Shown here piece by piece: positions 25,566 through 34,428 of a stretch of DNA of 64,000 bases. The translations under genes were made by a program, and so were the position numbers. The notes beneath the pieces were generated by a model. The model saw only the letters and a program-made list of their open reading frames with translations, was not told the origin of the DNA and did not search any database. The stretch's first letter is position 1, and every line of letters starts with the position of its first letter. The stretch is from positions 2,369,360 to 2,433,359 of the forward strand of contig NZ_HG315690.1 of the NCBI RefSeq assembly GCF_000455345.1, given 5' to 3'. The stretch comes from Halopiger goleimassiliensis. GTDB lineage: Archaea > Halobacteriota > Halobacteria > Halobacteriales > Natrialbaceae.

Positions 25566-25772
25566 TCACTCGTCGTGGACGACCGACTGGACGTGTCCGA
25601 CGACGCCGCTTTTCAGTTCGACCTGTGGCCCCTCGGGGGCGTCCTCGTAGATCGTCCCGACCTCGCCGACGATCGGTTCCCGGTCGGTCGACTCGACGTC
25701 CTGATCGCCCTGGACGATCTCGACGGTCATCCCCTGTCGGAGCTCCTCGGCGGTCGGTCGTTCGTTGGACAT
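25566..25772 (-). CDS. YwbE/DUF2196 family protein
   Basis: 68 residues. RQGMTVEIVQGDQDVESTD...VGEVGTIYEDAPEGPQVELKSGVVGHVQSV matches the small YwbE (DUF2196) domain, an SH3-like barrel of unknown role. Start ATG at 25772; family proteins begin a few residues before the GMTVEIV strand. Located between yihY and the GfcR-like gene, with an AT-rich block (25770-25810) upstream. Confidence 0.75.
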   Translation of the reverse strand: MSNERPTAEELRQGMTVEIVQGDQDVESTDREPIVGEVGTIYEDAPEGPQVELKSGVVGHVQSVVHDE

Positions 25773-25972
25773 AGCTAGGGGTGTGCCAGTTTGATCGAAA
25801 AGCGTCGTGCCTGCAGTCGCGTCGCCCCATAGGGAACCGCGACCCACGACCACTCGGTAGACGGCGCTCCGACGGCCGTGAAGACGGTGAGCGGCACCAC
25901 ACCACGAACGTGGTCTTTCAACCGGTTGAAATGGATCGAAATACCCATGGTTGCGGAAGCGTGGATACCGGT

Positions 25973-26683
25973 ATGAACCGCGCGGAGAAGGCCGCCCTCC
26001 AGCTACGGGCGGTCGACGTGTTGCGGATGTTGAAGGAGACGCGAACGTACGACGAACTCGCCGACGAGACCGGGCTTCCCGCGGGGGACCTCAACCGGTA
26101 CGTGAACGGGCACGTCCTCCCCGGGGCCGACCGCGCACGCGAGATCGTCGACGACCTCGGGCGGGCGGCGTTGGCCGAGGAACTCGAGGCCCGAATCCGG
26201 GTCGACGACGAAGGGTACGTCGACAACACCGGGACCGTCTTCGATCAGCCGTTGCTCGATCTCGCCGCGCCGGTCGTCGCGAACAGCTTCGACTTCGATC
26301 GCCCGGACGTCGTCCTCACGGCTGCGACCGACGGCATCACCCTGGCCGCGTCGCTCGCCAGCTACTACGGCTCCCCCTGTGTCTACGCGAAGAAACGCAA
26401 GGAGACCGCCGTCGAGGAGTTCATCGAGGCCCGCGAGCGCCTCGAGTCGGGCATTCAACTCACCTACTACCTGCCCGCCTCGGCGATCGATGCCGGCGCG
26501 TCGGTGCTGGTCGTCGACGACCTGATCCGGTCGGGCGAGACCCAAGAACTCCTGCTGGATATCGTCGACGCCGCGGACGCCGAGACGGCCGGCGTCTTCA
26601 CCCTGATCGGCGTCGGCGACGACGGGATCGCTCGAGCACGCGAACGGACCGACGCGCCGGTCGGCGCGCTCGTCTCGATCTGA
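25973..26683 (+). CDS. gfcR: GfcR-like regulator: HTH plus phosphoribosyltransferase domain
   Basis: 236 residues. An N-terminal helix-turn-helix (about 5-50, VLRMLKETRTYDELADETGLPAGDLNRYVNG) is joined to an orotate-phosphoribosyltransferase-like domain (about 70-236) with the PRPP-binding loop VLVVDDLIRSGET. This domain pair is that of GfcR, which in Haloferax volcanii activates glucose and fructose catabolic genes (semi-phosphorylative Entner-Doudoroff pathway). The start at 25973 agrees with the HTH position. Whether the control targets are the same here is inference. Confidence 0.78.
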   Translation: MNRAEKAALQLRAVDVLRMLKETRTYDELADETGLPAGDLNRYVNGHVLPGADRAREIVDDLGRAALAEELEARIRVDDEGYVDNTGTVFDQPLLDLAAPVVANSFDFDRPDVVLTAATDGITLAASLASYYGSPCVYAKKRKETAVEEFIEARERLESGIQLTYYLPASAIDAGASVLVVDDLIRSGETQELLLDIVDAADAETAGVFTLIGVGDDGIARARERTDAPVGALVSI

Positions 26684-27044
26684 CTGCGTGATCCCTGTCG
26701 ATCGGGGTGTACCGACCGGATACCGCAGTACGAGCATCTGTACCCGCCCACTGATAGCCGAGACCGATTCTTCCTCGGCCGGCGTTCGACCGACGCGACG
26801 AACCATCGGGTCAGCTGATCGATGCGTCCGACAGGATTTGTAATGGTCGATAATAGAATAGGCGATTCGGTACAGATGTTCAACACACTACCGGCATTCT
26901 TCACAGGATCAGTGGAAATAACCCGGAATCGATGTCGGCCCGTGATTCGAACCCCGACGCCGTCCGGCGAAAATCGTGTCACTGAGTGGCGTATGATTAA
27001 TCATTAGGTTTATGGTGGTCGCCCGATTCTGTGGGGGTACGCGC
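26684..27044. other. 360-base intergenic region upstream of mamA
   Basis: No gene is supported. The middle (26835-26925) is AT-richer than its surroundings. Bases 26940-26960 read as CGGGGTTCGAATCACGG on the minus strand, similar to a tRNA T-arm but with mismatched stem pairs and no other tRNA parts. The end contains the palindrome TGATTAATCA and a TATA box that belong to mamA. Confidence 0.5.
26994..27015 (+). promoter_or_regulatory. mamA promoter with TGATTAATCA palindrome
   Basis: TGATTAATCA (26994-27003) is a perfect 10-base palindrome directly upstream of AGGTTTATGG (27006-27015), a TATA-like box about 30 bases before the ATG at 27045. The palindrome is well placed for an activator or repressor. 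Confidence 0.5.
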
Positions 27045-27494
27045 ATGACGAAGACAGTCATCCTCGGCGTGATCGGGTCCGACGCCCACGTCGTCGGGAT
27101 CACCATTCTCGAACAGGCATTCGAGGCGGCCGGGTTCGACGTCGTCAACCTGGGCGTCCAGACCTCCCAGGAGGAGTTCGTCGACGCCGCACGCGAGAAC
27201 GACGCCGAGGCTGTACTCGTCTCGTCACTCTACGGGCACGCCAAACAGGACTGCGAGGGGTTCCACGAACGGATCGCGGCGGCCGGCCTCGAGGAAGTGA
27301 CCACCTACATCGGTGGCAACCTCGCCGTCGGCCAGGACGACTGGGAGGAGACCCGACGGTACTTCCGCGAACTCGGCTTCGATCGCGTGTTCGACTCCGA
27401 GACCGACCCCGAAGACGCGATCGAAGCGCTGCGTGCCGACCTGGACATGCGCTCCTCGGAGACCGAAGGGGAGAGCCACACCGTCCGGGCCTGA
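27045..27494 (+). CDS. mamA: Methylaspartate mutase (glutamate mutase) small subunit MamA
   Basis: 149 residues. It binds adenosylcobalamin: Asp13-x-His15-xx-Gly18 in GSDAHVVGITIL is the base-off cobalamin motif, followed by LVSSLYGHAKQDCEG and YIGGNLAVG. With MamB it turns glutamate into methylaspartate in the haloarchaeal methylaspartate cycle of acetate assimilation. In known clusters mamB and methylaspartate ammonia-lyase follow directly; here the next gene is an unrelated phosphatase on the other strand, so the copy is solitary. ATG 27045 fits the family; 27012 is possible. Confidence 0.88.
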   Translation: MTKTVILGVIGSDAHVVGITILEQAFEAAGFDVVNLGVQTSQEEFVDAARENDAEAVLVSSLYGHAKQDCEGFHERIAAAGLEEVTTYIGGNLAVGQDDWEETRRYFRELGFDRVFDSETDPEDAIEALRADLDMRSSETEGESHTVRA

Positions 27495-27532
27495 ACCGCT
27501 CGCGCGGTCGGCCACGAGCATCCGATCGATTT

Positions 27533-27946
27533 TCAGTTCTCGAGTTCGTCGAACAGCTCCTGTACCCGACGTTTCACGTCGTCCCGAATCTCGCGCACCG
27601 TCTCGAGGTCCTCGCCGTGAGGGTCCGGCAACTCCCAGTCGCGGACGTCGACGTCTGCGTCGAGTTCGAGGGTCGAACAGCCCATCGTCGCGACGTGCGA
27701 GCAGGACTCGAGGGTCTCCGTCGCGATGGGCCGTGGCTCCCGGTCGGAAACGTCGATTCCGTCCTCAGCCATGGCCTCGACGACCACGTCGTGGACCGAG
27801 TCGGCCGGCTGCGTCCCGCCGGAGTGGATCGTCACCGCGTCCTCGAGCCCGCGGGCCTCGCGCTCCCGTTCGGCGTATGCGGTCGCCATCTGGCTCCGAC
27901 CGGCGTTCTGGACGCAGACGAACGCGACGTGGGTAGACTCGCTCAT
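27533..27946 (-). CDS. Low-molecular-weight phosphatase / ArsC-like protein
   Basis: 137 residues. The P-loop CVQNAGRS (Cys11 to Arg17, the CX5R active site) starts the protein, and DWELPDPHGEDL holds the general acid Asp. Either protein-tyrosine phosphatase or arsenate reductase is possible: thioredoxin-linked ArsC has the same fold and CVQNAGRSQMA matches arsenate reductases well. A second Cys, in ATMGCSTLE, could serve as redox partner. No ars operon gene is next to it, so the substrate stays open. Confidence 0.82.
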   Translation of the reverse strand: MSESTHVAFVCVQNAGRSQMATAYAEREREARGLEDAVTIHSGGTQPADSVHDVVVEAMAEDGIDVSDREPRPIATETLESCSHVATMGCSTLELDADVDVRDWELPDPHGEDLETVREIRDDVKRRVQELFDELEN

Positions 27947-28027
27947 GCGCGAAGGGAGCGAACAGGGGTACCTAACGGTTCGTATGTGCCGTCGTGTGCG
28001 AAACGTACACGAACGGAGACGACCCGA

Positions 28028-28462
28028 TTACCGGACGATCGTTACCGGCACCGGCGAGCGACGAGCGACCGTCTCCGCGACGCTGCCTAACAGAATCCGG
28101 CTCGCGCCGGTCCGACCGTGGCTCCCGATCGCGATGTGATCGACGTCGTGTTCGGCCGCGTAGTCGACGATGGAGCGCGAGACCCCGCCGACGACGTGGT
28201 CGGTCTGGATCTCTCGCCCGAAGTCGGCCGCCTGTTCCCGGGCCTCCTCGAGGACGGCTGCGGCGGCGTCCTCGTGGGCTTCCCGGAGCTGTTCGTAGTT
28301 GGCCATCGTGCCCCCCTCGACGCCCGTGGCCGCGTAGAAGTCGCCGGGATCGACCACGTGCAACGCCGTGATCGTCGCCTCCGGGTACTCCCTGCAAGCG
28401 AACTCGAGGGCCTGGGTCGATTGGTTCGAGTCGTCGACCGGGACGAGTACGTGGTCCGTCAT
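28028..28462 (-). CDS. Universal stress protein (UspA family)
   Basis: 144 residues, one complete Usp domain. HVLVPVDDSNQSTQALEFA begins it, and the ATP-binding loop GSHGRTGASRILLGSVAETVARRSPVPVTIV ends it (G-2x-G-9x-G-S/T pattern), so it is probably of the nucleotide-binding kind. Start ATG at 28462 gives the standard Met before the first strand. Role in stress physiology is by family only. Confidence 0.92.
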   Translation of the reverse strand: MTDHVLVPVDDSNQSTQALEFACREYPEATITALHVVDPGDFYAATGVEGGTMANYEQLREAHEDAAAAVLEEAREQAADFGREIQTDHVVGGVSRSIVDYAAEHDVDHIAIGSHGRTGASRILLGSVAETVARRSPVPVTIVR

Positions 28463-28538
28463 ACCCGAGGGTACGCCGGGCCGCGAGTTAAGTCCCCAGC
28501 ACTGCTCCCGAGGATCGAAAACGAAGCCGTCGGTCGGG

Positions 28539-29129
28539 TTACTTCGCGCCGCCCTTGCCGCCGTTGTTGGACGGGCGGACCTTCTCGGCACCCTTGCCGC
28601 GGGTGTTGAGGCCGCGGTTGTCCTTGCCCGCGTTCGTCAGCCCGCGGAAGGCGCGGTTCGTGTGGGCGTCGTCGCAGATCCAGTTCAGGTCGTCGTCGTT
28701 CTGGATCGCCGGGTGTTCGGGATCCACGAGGATCACTTCGAACCACTTCTGGCTGCCGTCTTCGCCGACCCAGTAGCTGTTGAGGACCCGCAGGTTGGGG
28801 TACTTGCGCGAGACGCGCTCCTCGCCGATGCGCTGGATGTTCTTGCGTCGACCGATGCGGTTGACGCCCTGACGCTTCGTTCGGCGACCGGCCGTGAACC
28901 GGCTCTTGCGGGCGGTACCCTTGCGGACCGAGACGCGAGCGACGACGATGCCCTGCTTGGCCTTGTAGCCGAGTTCGCGGGCCTTGTCGAGTCGCGTCGG
29001 TCGCTCGATCCGTTCGATAGCGCCTTGCTTGCGCCACTCCTGTTTGCGCTGCCACTGCAGTTCCCCGAGTTTCCCGTCGTCGGGGTTCTTCCATGCGTCC
29101 TTGATGTGTGAGTAGAAGCTCTTTGCCAT
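28539..29129 (-). CDS. rpl15e: 50S ribosomal protein L15e
   Basis: 196 residues, the usual length. [16 protein letters not shown], then [21 protein letters not shown] and [29 protein letters not shown] are hallmark L15e segments. The lysine- and arginine-rich composition differs from the acidic neighbours, as expected for an rRNA-binding protein. ATG ending at 29129; the divergent GLUG gene lies 310 bases away. Confidence 0.96.
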   Translation of the reverse strand: MAKSFYSHIKDAWKNPDDGKLGELQWQRKQEWRKQGAIERIERPTRLDKARELGYKAKQGIVVARVSVRKGTARKSRFTAGRRTKRQGVNRIGRRKNIQRIGEERVSRKYPNLRVLNSYWVGEDGSQKWFEVILVDPEHPAIQNDDDLNWICDDAHTNRAFRGLTNAGKDNRGLNTRGKGAEKVRPSNNGGKGGAK

Positions 29130-29439
29130 GGTTTCACCCGCGGGCGTTTCCTGGTTCAATCCCGAGTTTCGGGATCACATCCCTACCTGTGGCAACGGTG
29201 CGTCGACTGCACCGCCGCGTGAACAGGTGCCCGCTGGAGCCCGCGACCCAGCGAGTTGCCCGAACGTACCCAGCGTTCCCGTATAAGCGCTTCGAACCGT
29301 CGAAGGGGGCGTGGTTCCGTCCCCAGTCGTCGTCCTCGTTCCCGTTTCCAGGAGATCCTCGAGTGGCCGGCCGATAGCTACCACCTCACGTTACAGAAAT
29401 ACAAAATGACTATGCATTTCAGAGATTACATGTGGTGTT
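29130..29439. other. 310-base divergent promoter region of rpl15e and the GLUG gene
   Basis: No gene is supported. The last 60 bases (29380-29439) are AT-rich, with GAAATACAAAATG and ACTATGCATTT boxes upstream of the GLUG-protein ATG at 29440. The part next to rpl15e is GC-rich with no clear TATA; near 29280 there is CGTATAAGCGC, which could serve as a distal box. Confidence 0.4.
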
Positions 29440-31692
29440 ATGACCGATCCGAATCAGCGGGGGGAGACAGGAGCGTCGTACGGCGATTTTGATCGGCCGG
29501 ATGATCCGTCGGCGCTACTCGAGCAACTGGACGGCAGTGGTAGCCGAACCGATCCGTACGTGCTCACTGACGCTCGAGAACTCCACGCGGTACGCGGGGA
29601 TCTCGACGCGAACTACGAACTCGGGGACGATATCGACGCGAGCAGCTGTCAGCAGTGGACTGACGGACGCGGATTCGACCCGATCGGTGGCCAGAACGAT
29701 CCGTTCCTCGGGACATTCGACGGTTCCGGACACGAGATCACCGGATTGGTCATCGACCAGGAGGACGAGGACGCCGTCGGATTGTTCGGTGCCAGTGCAG
29801 GCGTCATAGAGGACGTCACCGTGACAGCCGCGGACGTGACCGCCGATCAGTTCGTCGGCGGACTCGTCGGACGGAACCTCGGAAAGATTATCGACGCGTC
29901 TGTGACGGGATCGGTCACCGGGTCGAAGAACGTCGGTGGCCTCGTCGGGACGACCCACGGCTCCGTTCACGACCTGCTGGAGGGTGACGAACTCTCCGAT
30001 CGAGTACGCAACGGCGAGACGGCTGGCCTCTTCGAGGAGTCGGACGATCGGGGGCTCATCACGGACGTAACCGTCGATGTCGACGTTTCCGGGACGGAGA
30101 ACGTCGGTGGACTGCTGGGACGGAACGACTCGAAGTGTACCGTGCAACGATCGACGGTAACTGGAACCGTCTCCGGGGGCGCTGTGATCGGGGGACTCGT
30201 CGGACACAACGAGGGCGCGGTCGTCGACTGTTCGTCCGACGTCTCCGTCTCCGGAACGGAGAAAGTCGGCGGGATCGTCGGCACTAACGCCGAGTCCGTC
30301 GTCGACTGTTCGTCGTCGGGGTCAGTCTCCGGCGACGAAGCGATCGGTGGCCTCGTCGGCTACTGTGGCGGGCTGAGCCCGGACCGCGTAGCCGACTCCG
30401 AGGCCGAATGTACCGTCGACGGTGACGAGTACGTCGGTGGGCTGGTAGGACGGAATAGCGATTCCGCGATCGAATCGACACGAGCCAGTGGTGACGTGAC
30501 GGCGACCGACGGCTACGCCGGCGGTCTCGTCGGGTGGGACATCGAGGGGACGATTGCCGACTCCACGGCCGAAGGACGGGTCGAAGCCGACGGAAAACAC
30601 GCCGGTGGGTTCGTCGGGAAGGCCAAAGAGAGCACCATCGAGGGGTCGACGGCCGATTGCTCGGTGGTCGGGAGCGACGAGCGCACCGGAGGATTCGTCG
30701 GGAGCCTCACCGACGGGACGATCACCGACTCGTCCGCCGAGGGAGACATCGAGTCGACCGCGGAACTCATCGGCGGGTTCGTCGGTGGCGCGAAGGAAGC
30801 GACGATCACGCAATCGAACGCCCACGTCGAGGTATCGGCCCTGGGCGAGCAACTGATCGACGGCGTCGCTGACAGCCTAGTCGGTAACGAGGTAGATACC
30901 TCGGGCGCTATCACGGACGACGGCTGTACCGCCGGTGGTTTCGCCGGCGGATCGATCAGAACGACGATCGAGCGCTCGTCGGCCACCGGCGACGTGACCG
31001 CAAGCGGCGATCAAGTCGGCGGATTCGCCGGTGCGGTTCTCGAGGGTCACGTCCGGATGGTAACTGCCAGCGGGGACGTGACGACCATGGGCGACTACGT
31101 CGGCGGCCTGGTCGGTTCTGTGCGGAACGGCCGACTGACGTCGGTACGGGCGACGGGGGACGTGGTAACGGTAGGCGATCACGTCGGGGGTCTCGTCGGC
31201 GTGGTAACTGAGGAAAGCGAGATCGACGGAGCGAGCGCGAGCGGTGACGCAACTGGCTCCGAACGGGTCGGCGGTCTCGCCGGGAGCAACGCGAAACGAT
31301 CGACCGTGAGGAATACCCGTGCGAGCGGCGAAATATCCGGTTCGACAAGGGTCGGTGGTCTCGTCGGCTCGAACTTCTCGGACGCCGAACTCGAACGCTC
31401 GCTCGCGGTCGGTCGCGTCGTCGACGACGCGAGTGGGGTGTTCGTCAGTATCGCCCGCATGCTGGGGCTCCGACGCGTCGGGGCCATCGTCGGCTACAAC
31501 GATGCTGACGTTACCAGTTGTTACTGGGACGCCAATCGGTCGGCGAGTTCAGGCTCGAACGGGCTATCGACCGATGAGTTGTGTGGAGAGAACGCGCGCG
31601 AGGCGATGGCGGAACTGGAGTTCGACGACACGTGGGTTATCCGCGAAGACGCGTATCCGACGTTGCGAGCGCTTCGAGAACTCGAGAATTGA
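29440..31692 (+). CDS. GLUG-repeat protein without export signal
   Basis: 750 residues. After a 50-residue leader and a segment with FLGTFDGSGHEITGLVI, typical of the start of GLUG proteins, there are 18 copies of the turn motif (V/I/A)GG(L/F)(V/A)G (for example FVGGLVGRN, NVGGLVGTT, YAGGLVGWD, RVGGLAGSN), spaced about 25-60 residues. This should fold as a right-handed beta-helix. GLUG proteins are usually secreted adhesins or peptidases, but here MTDPNQRGETGASYGDF has no Sec or Tat signal, no membrane anchor and no catalytic domain. The C terminus ends in a 130-residue non-repeat part with SCYWDANRSAS, the usual closing GLUG segment. Confidence 0.85.
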   Translation: MTDPNQRGETGASYGDFDRPDDPSALLEQLDGSGSRTDPYVLTDARELHAVRGDLDANYELGDDIDASSCQQWTDGRGFDPIGGQNDPFLGTFDGSGHEITGLVIDQEDEDAVGLFGASAGVIEDVTVTAADVTADQFVGGLVGRNLGKIIDASVTGSVTGSKNVGGLVGTTHGSVHDLLEGDELSDRVRNGETAGLFEESDDRGLITDVTVDVDVSGTENVGGLLGRNDSKCTVQRSTVTGTVSGGAVIGGLVGHNEGAVVDCSSDVSVSGTEKVGGIVGTNAESVVDCSSSGSVSGDEAIGGLVGYCGGLSPDRVADSEAECTVDGDEYVGGLVGRNSDSAIESTRASGDVTATDGYAGGLVGWDIEGTIADSTAEGRVEADGKHAGGFVGKAKESTIEGSTADCSVVGSDERTGGFVGSLTDGTITDSSAEGDIESTAELIGGFVGGAKEATITQSNAHVEVSALGEQLIDGVADSLVGNEVDTSGAITDDGCTAGGFAGGSIRTTIERSSATGDVTASGDQVGGFAGAVLEGHVRMVTASGDVTTMGDYVGGLVGSVRNGRLTSVRATGDVVTVGDHVGGLVGVVTEESEIDGASASGDATGSERVGGLAGSNAKRSTVRNTRASGEISGSTRVGGLVGSNFSDAELERSLAVGRVVDDASGVFVSIARMLGLRRVGAIVGYNDADVTSCYWDANRSASSGSNGLSTDELCGENAREAMAELEFDDTWVIREDAYPTLRALRELEN

Positions 31693-32069
31693 TCGCCGCG
31701 TCGATCCCGACAGTCCTTCGATCCTAAGTCGGTCTCGCGTGGGGAGACAGGGATCGGGTATCGGTTCGTTCTTCCCGGGGATTCCAGCGGAGCAGGTTCC
31801 GTCGTTCGGAGGGGCATCAGCGGTTGAGTCGTCGTATGTAACTGTTGCATCCGTGGGGCCAGCAGTGTCGAATTCATATATCGGAATGCGATTTATGGCG
31901 GGGCGGAAGGGGATTCTCCCCGTCGTGGGACGGTTACGATTACAGTCTGAGCGGCTACTGCAGCCAGAAGTACACGATTCGGCTCAACTATTGCGAAGAG
32001 ACAGCCGAACCCCTCCGATCCGAGTAACGGGGCTACCGATCGCGTTCGAATCGGTCGACTCGAGAGTCG
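31693..32069. other. 377-base spacer after the GLUG gene
   Basis: No gene is supported. A short plus-strand frame (31845-32027, 60 codons) is rich in Cys and Trp and unlike the acidic proteome. The stretch 31860-31890 is AT-rich (gaattcatatatcgg). The segment looks like an old gene end or remnant, but I recognise no family. Confidence 0.4.
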
Positions 32070-32981
32070 TCACTCGAGCAACGCCGTCACCGTCTCGAAG
32101 GTCTCGTCTTCGATGGCACTCGCGATCTCGTCTTCGTCGAGATCGTCCGGAACGTGCTGGGGGTACTTCCGGCGGAAGTAGCCGATCAGGTTCTCGACGT
32201 CGCGCCGGAGGAACTCGCCGGCGTTGTCGTGTTCGGTCGGGACCGCCTGGGGCCAGTCGAAGACCGTCACCCCGTCCTCGCCGACGAAGACGTTGTACTC
32301 GCTCATGTCCGCGTGAACGTATCCGATCTCGTGCGCGCGCGCGACCTCCCTGAGGAGCAACTCGAGGACGCCGAGCACCTGGTCGTCCTCGAGTTTCGCC
32401 CGCGAGAGTTCGACGCCCTCCATCTTCTCCATGACGATGGCGTGGCGATTCTGGTCGATCGGCCGGGGGACCGACACGTCGGGATACAGCTCCTCGAGAA
32501 TGTCGTGTTCGCGCTCGGCGGCCTTCCGCGCGGTGTACATCCAGGAGACGTGTTCCTTGTCGGCGGTGTAATCGCGTTCCTTGTGGACCTCCCGGAAGTT
32601 CGTGTACCCCTCGCGGTGGTACTTCAGCGCGAGGGGCTTGTACGACCGGACCTCGTAGACGTCGCTCTCCTTGCCGACGCCCAGCGGAGAACCGAACTCG
32701 GTGATCGTGTCGCGCTGGACCAGCGCCCGCAGGGCCAGCAGGTCGTAGCCCTCGAACTGGAGGGTGTAGCCTTCGTACTGGATGGTCTTTTTCTCGATCA
32801 GCCCGCGTTTCAGACAGCGCTCGAGCCGGTAGTCGACCTCCTCCTCGGTCAGCCCGGCGAAGCGTGGCAGTTTCTCGCGCTGGACCCACTCCGAGAAGCG
32901 CATCCCCTGCTCGACGCCGGAGAGGAGATAGAAGTCCTCGTCCTCGAGTTCCGGGAGTAACCCGGCGACGTTCCGCACCAT
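32070..32981 (-). CDS. rio2: Rio2-type serine/threonine kinase
   Basis: 303 residues. The N-terminal winged helix (about 1-85, MVRNVAGLLPELEDEDFYLLSGVE) is the Rio2 hallmark, followed by the kinase core: PLGVGKESDVYEV glycine loop, LKYHREGYTNFREV lysine, HADMSEYNVFV catalytic loop and TVFDWPQAV metal-binding Asp. In archaea and eukaryotes Rio2 acts in maturation of the small ribosomal subunit. Start ATG at 32981 is set by the winged helix, though the open frame continues upstream. Confidence 0.93.
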   Translation of the reverse strand: MVRNVAGLLPELEDEDFYLLSGVEQGMRFSEWVQREKLPRFAGLTEEEVDYRLERCLKRGLIEKKTIQYEGYTLQFEGYDLLALRALVQRDTITEFGSPLGVGKESDVYEVRSYKPLALKYHREGYTNFREVHKERDYTADKEHVSWMYTARKAAEREHDILEELYPDVSVPRPIDQNRHAIVMEKMEGVELSRAKLEDDQVLGVLELLLREVARAHEIGYVHADMSEYNVFVGEDGVTVFDWPQAVPTEHDNAGEFLRRDVENLIGYFRRKYPQHVPDDLDEDEIASAIEDETFETVTALLE

Positions 32982-33151
32982 AGGGAGCGATAGCCGTCGA
33001 GTACGTAAAAACGTCGTGAGTGATTCGAGTGGGTGACCGTCGGGACACGCCACGTGATAAACCACATCCCGCGATATCAAACCTGCCCCAGCGGGGAAAC
33101 GGCGAGTGGATGAGAAGGCCTATAGGAACCTCGTCGAATCGCTCGACGAGT

Positions 33152-33466
33152 ATGAGGCGATCAGTTCGAACGGCGGGACGGATTCTGGCGGGGGCCGGCC
33201 TGCTCGCCTGGCTGGGAACGACGGCCTATCTCGGCTACCGCGTGTTCGTCGTCGGACTCACGCCCGCACAGCAGCGGGCGGCCGATCAGCTTCCGCACCA
33301 GCCTTTCGAAGCGCTCTCCGAACCGCTGTTCGCGGCGTTGTTCGGGGCGTTCGTGGTCGGCGTCCTCGCTATCATCGCGCTAGCGTGCTACGGATACGCC
33401 GAATGGCGAGCCGCCCGTCGTCGGCGACTCGTCCTCGAGGGCGAGTTCTCCGACCGGACCGACTGA
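33152..33466 (+). CDS. Small two-helix membrane protein
   Basis: 104 residues with two membrane segments (about 10-34, ILAGAGLLAWLGTTAYLGYRVF, and 62-84, AALFGAFVVGVLAIIALACYGY). The start MRRSVRTAG at 33152 supplies a basic N terminus. No family is recognised. It lies between rio2 (divergent) and the lipoate-ligase-like gene (same strand). Confidence 0.6.
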   Translation: MRRSVRTAGRILAGAGLLAWLGTTAYLGYRVFVVGLTPAQQRAADQLPHQPFEALSEPLFAALFGAFVVGVLAIIALACYGYAEWRAARRRRLVLEGEFSDRTD

Positions 33467-33543
33467 GCCACCCGTGTTCGAGCGACTCGGCCCCGGTCGA
33501 CGGCACCGGAATCGATTTGGGACTCGCTCCCGTGGTCCGACCT

Positions 33544-34377
33544 ATGGCTGCACTCGCCGACCGGGAGTGGCGACTCGTCCGGGACGAGCCCCGCGACGGG
33601 GCCACGCAGATGGCCCTCGAGGAGGTGGCCGCCGAAACCGCCCTCGAGGAGGACGTCCGGACGGTACGGGTCTACTCGTGGGAGCCCAGCACGCTCTCGC
33701 TGGGATATCGGCAGGACGCCGACACGGTCGACTGGGAGTACGGCGAGCGCGAGGGAATCGACGTCACCCGACGCCAGACCGGCGGCGGCGGGATCTACCA
33801 CGACCGGTACGCCGACATCTCCTACACGATCGTCGCGCCGGCCGACGAGGTCCCCGGCGATCTGATGGACTGCTACGCGCTGTTCTGCGAGCCCATCCTC
33901 GAGGGACTCCGTCGAATGGGCGTCGACGCCGACTTCGCGGCGGCCGAACAGGCCTCGATCTACCAGCCCTCGTGTTACCTGCGGGACATCAATCCCGCTC
34001 ACGACGTCGTCGCGCCCGCGGACGGTGACCAGCCGAGCAAGATCAGCGGGAACGCCCAGTACCGCCAGCGCGACGTCGTCATCCAGCACGGCTCGATCAG
34101 TTACGACCTCGAGCCCGAGCACCACGTCGGGGTCTTCGAGACCGAAGTGCACGCCGACGCCTTCAGCGATCGGGTGACGAGCATCCGCGAACAGACAGGT
34201 ATGGACCGTGACGAGGCGGTCGACGCGCTGGCGAGCGCGCTCGGCGACTGGTGCGACGCCGACGAGGACGAGTGGCGCGACGACGAACTCGAGGCCGCCG
34301 AGAAGCTAGCCGAGCGGAAGTTCGGTACCGACTCCTGGGTTCGGGACCGGGAAGTGCTCGAGGCGGACGAGCACTGA
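33544..34377 (+). CDS. lplA: Lipoate-protein ligase family protein
   Basis: 277 residues. The catalytic core of the biotin/lipoyl ligase fold is present: VTRRQTGGGGIYH (canonical RRxSGGGAV(Y/F)H loop) and the lysine motif PSKISGNAQYR. It probably attaches or transfers lipoyl/octanoyl groups to E2 or GcvH proteins. In archaea this domain can need a separate C-terminal partner (LplB); the tail here (about 235-277) is helical and could be part of it. Start ATG at 33544 is chosen shortly before the conserved EWRLVRDEP segment. Confidence 0.85.
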   Translation: MAALADREWRLVRDEPRDGATQMALEEVAAETALEEDVRTVRVYSWEPSTLSLGYRQDADTVDWEYGEREGIDVTRRQTGGGGIYHDRYADISYTIVAPADEVPGDLMDCYALFCEPILEGLRRMGVDADFAAAEQASIYQPSCYLRDINPAHDVVAPADGDQPSKISGNAQYRQRDVVIQHGSISYDLEPEHHVGVFETEVHADAFSDRVTSIREQTGMDRDEAVDALASALGDWCDADEDEWRDDELEAAEKLAERKFGTDSWVRDREVLEADEH

Positions 34378-34428
34378 GCACTTGTTAGAAACCAAACCGC
34401 TTTTCGCCGCCGTCGGCGACGATCCGAT

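Noticed and set aside
26938-26962. tRNA T-arm-like sequence CGGGGTTCGAATCACGG on the minus strand
   Set aside because: Two of five stem pairs are mismatched and no D-arm, anticodon arm or acceptor stem could be matched around it.
31845-32027. 60-codon Cys/Trp-rich frame
   Set aside because: No family, not acidic, and no ribosome-binding or promoter signal close by.
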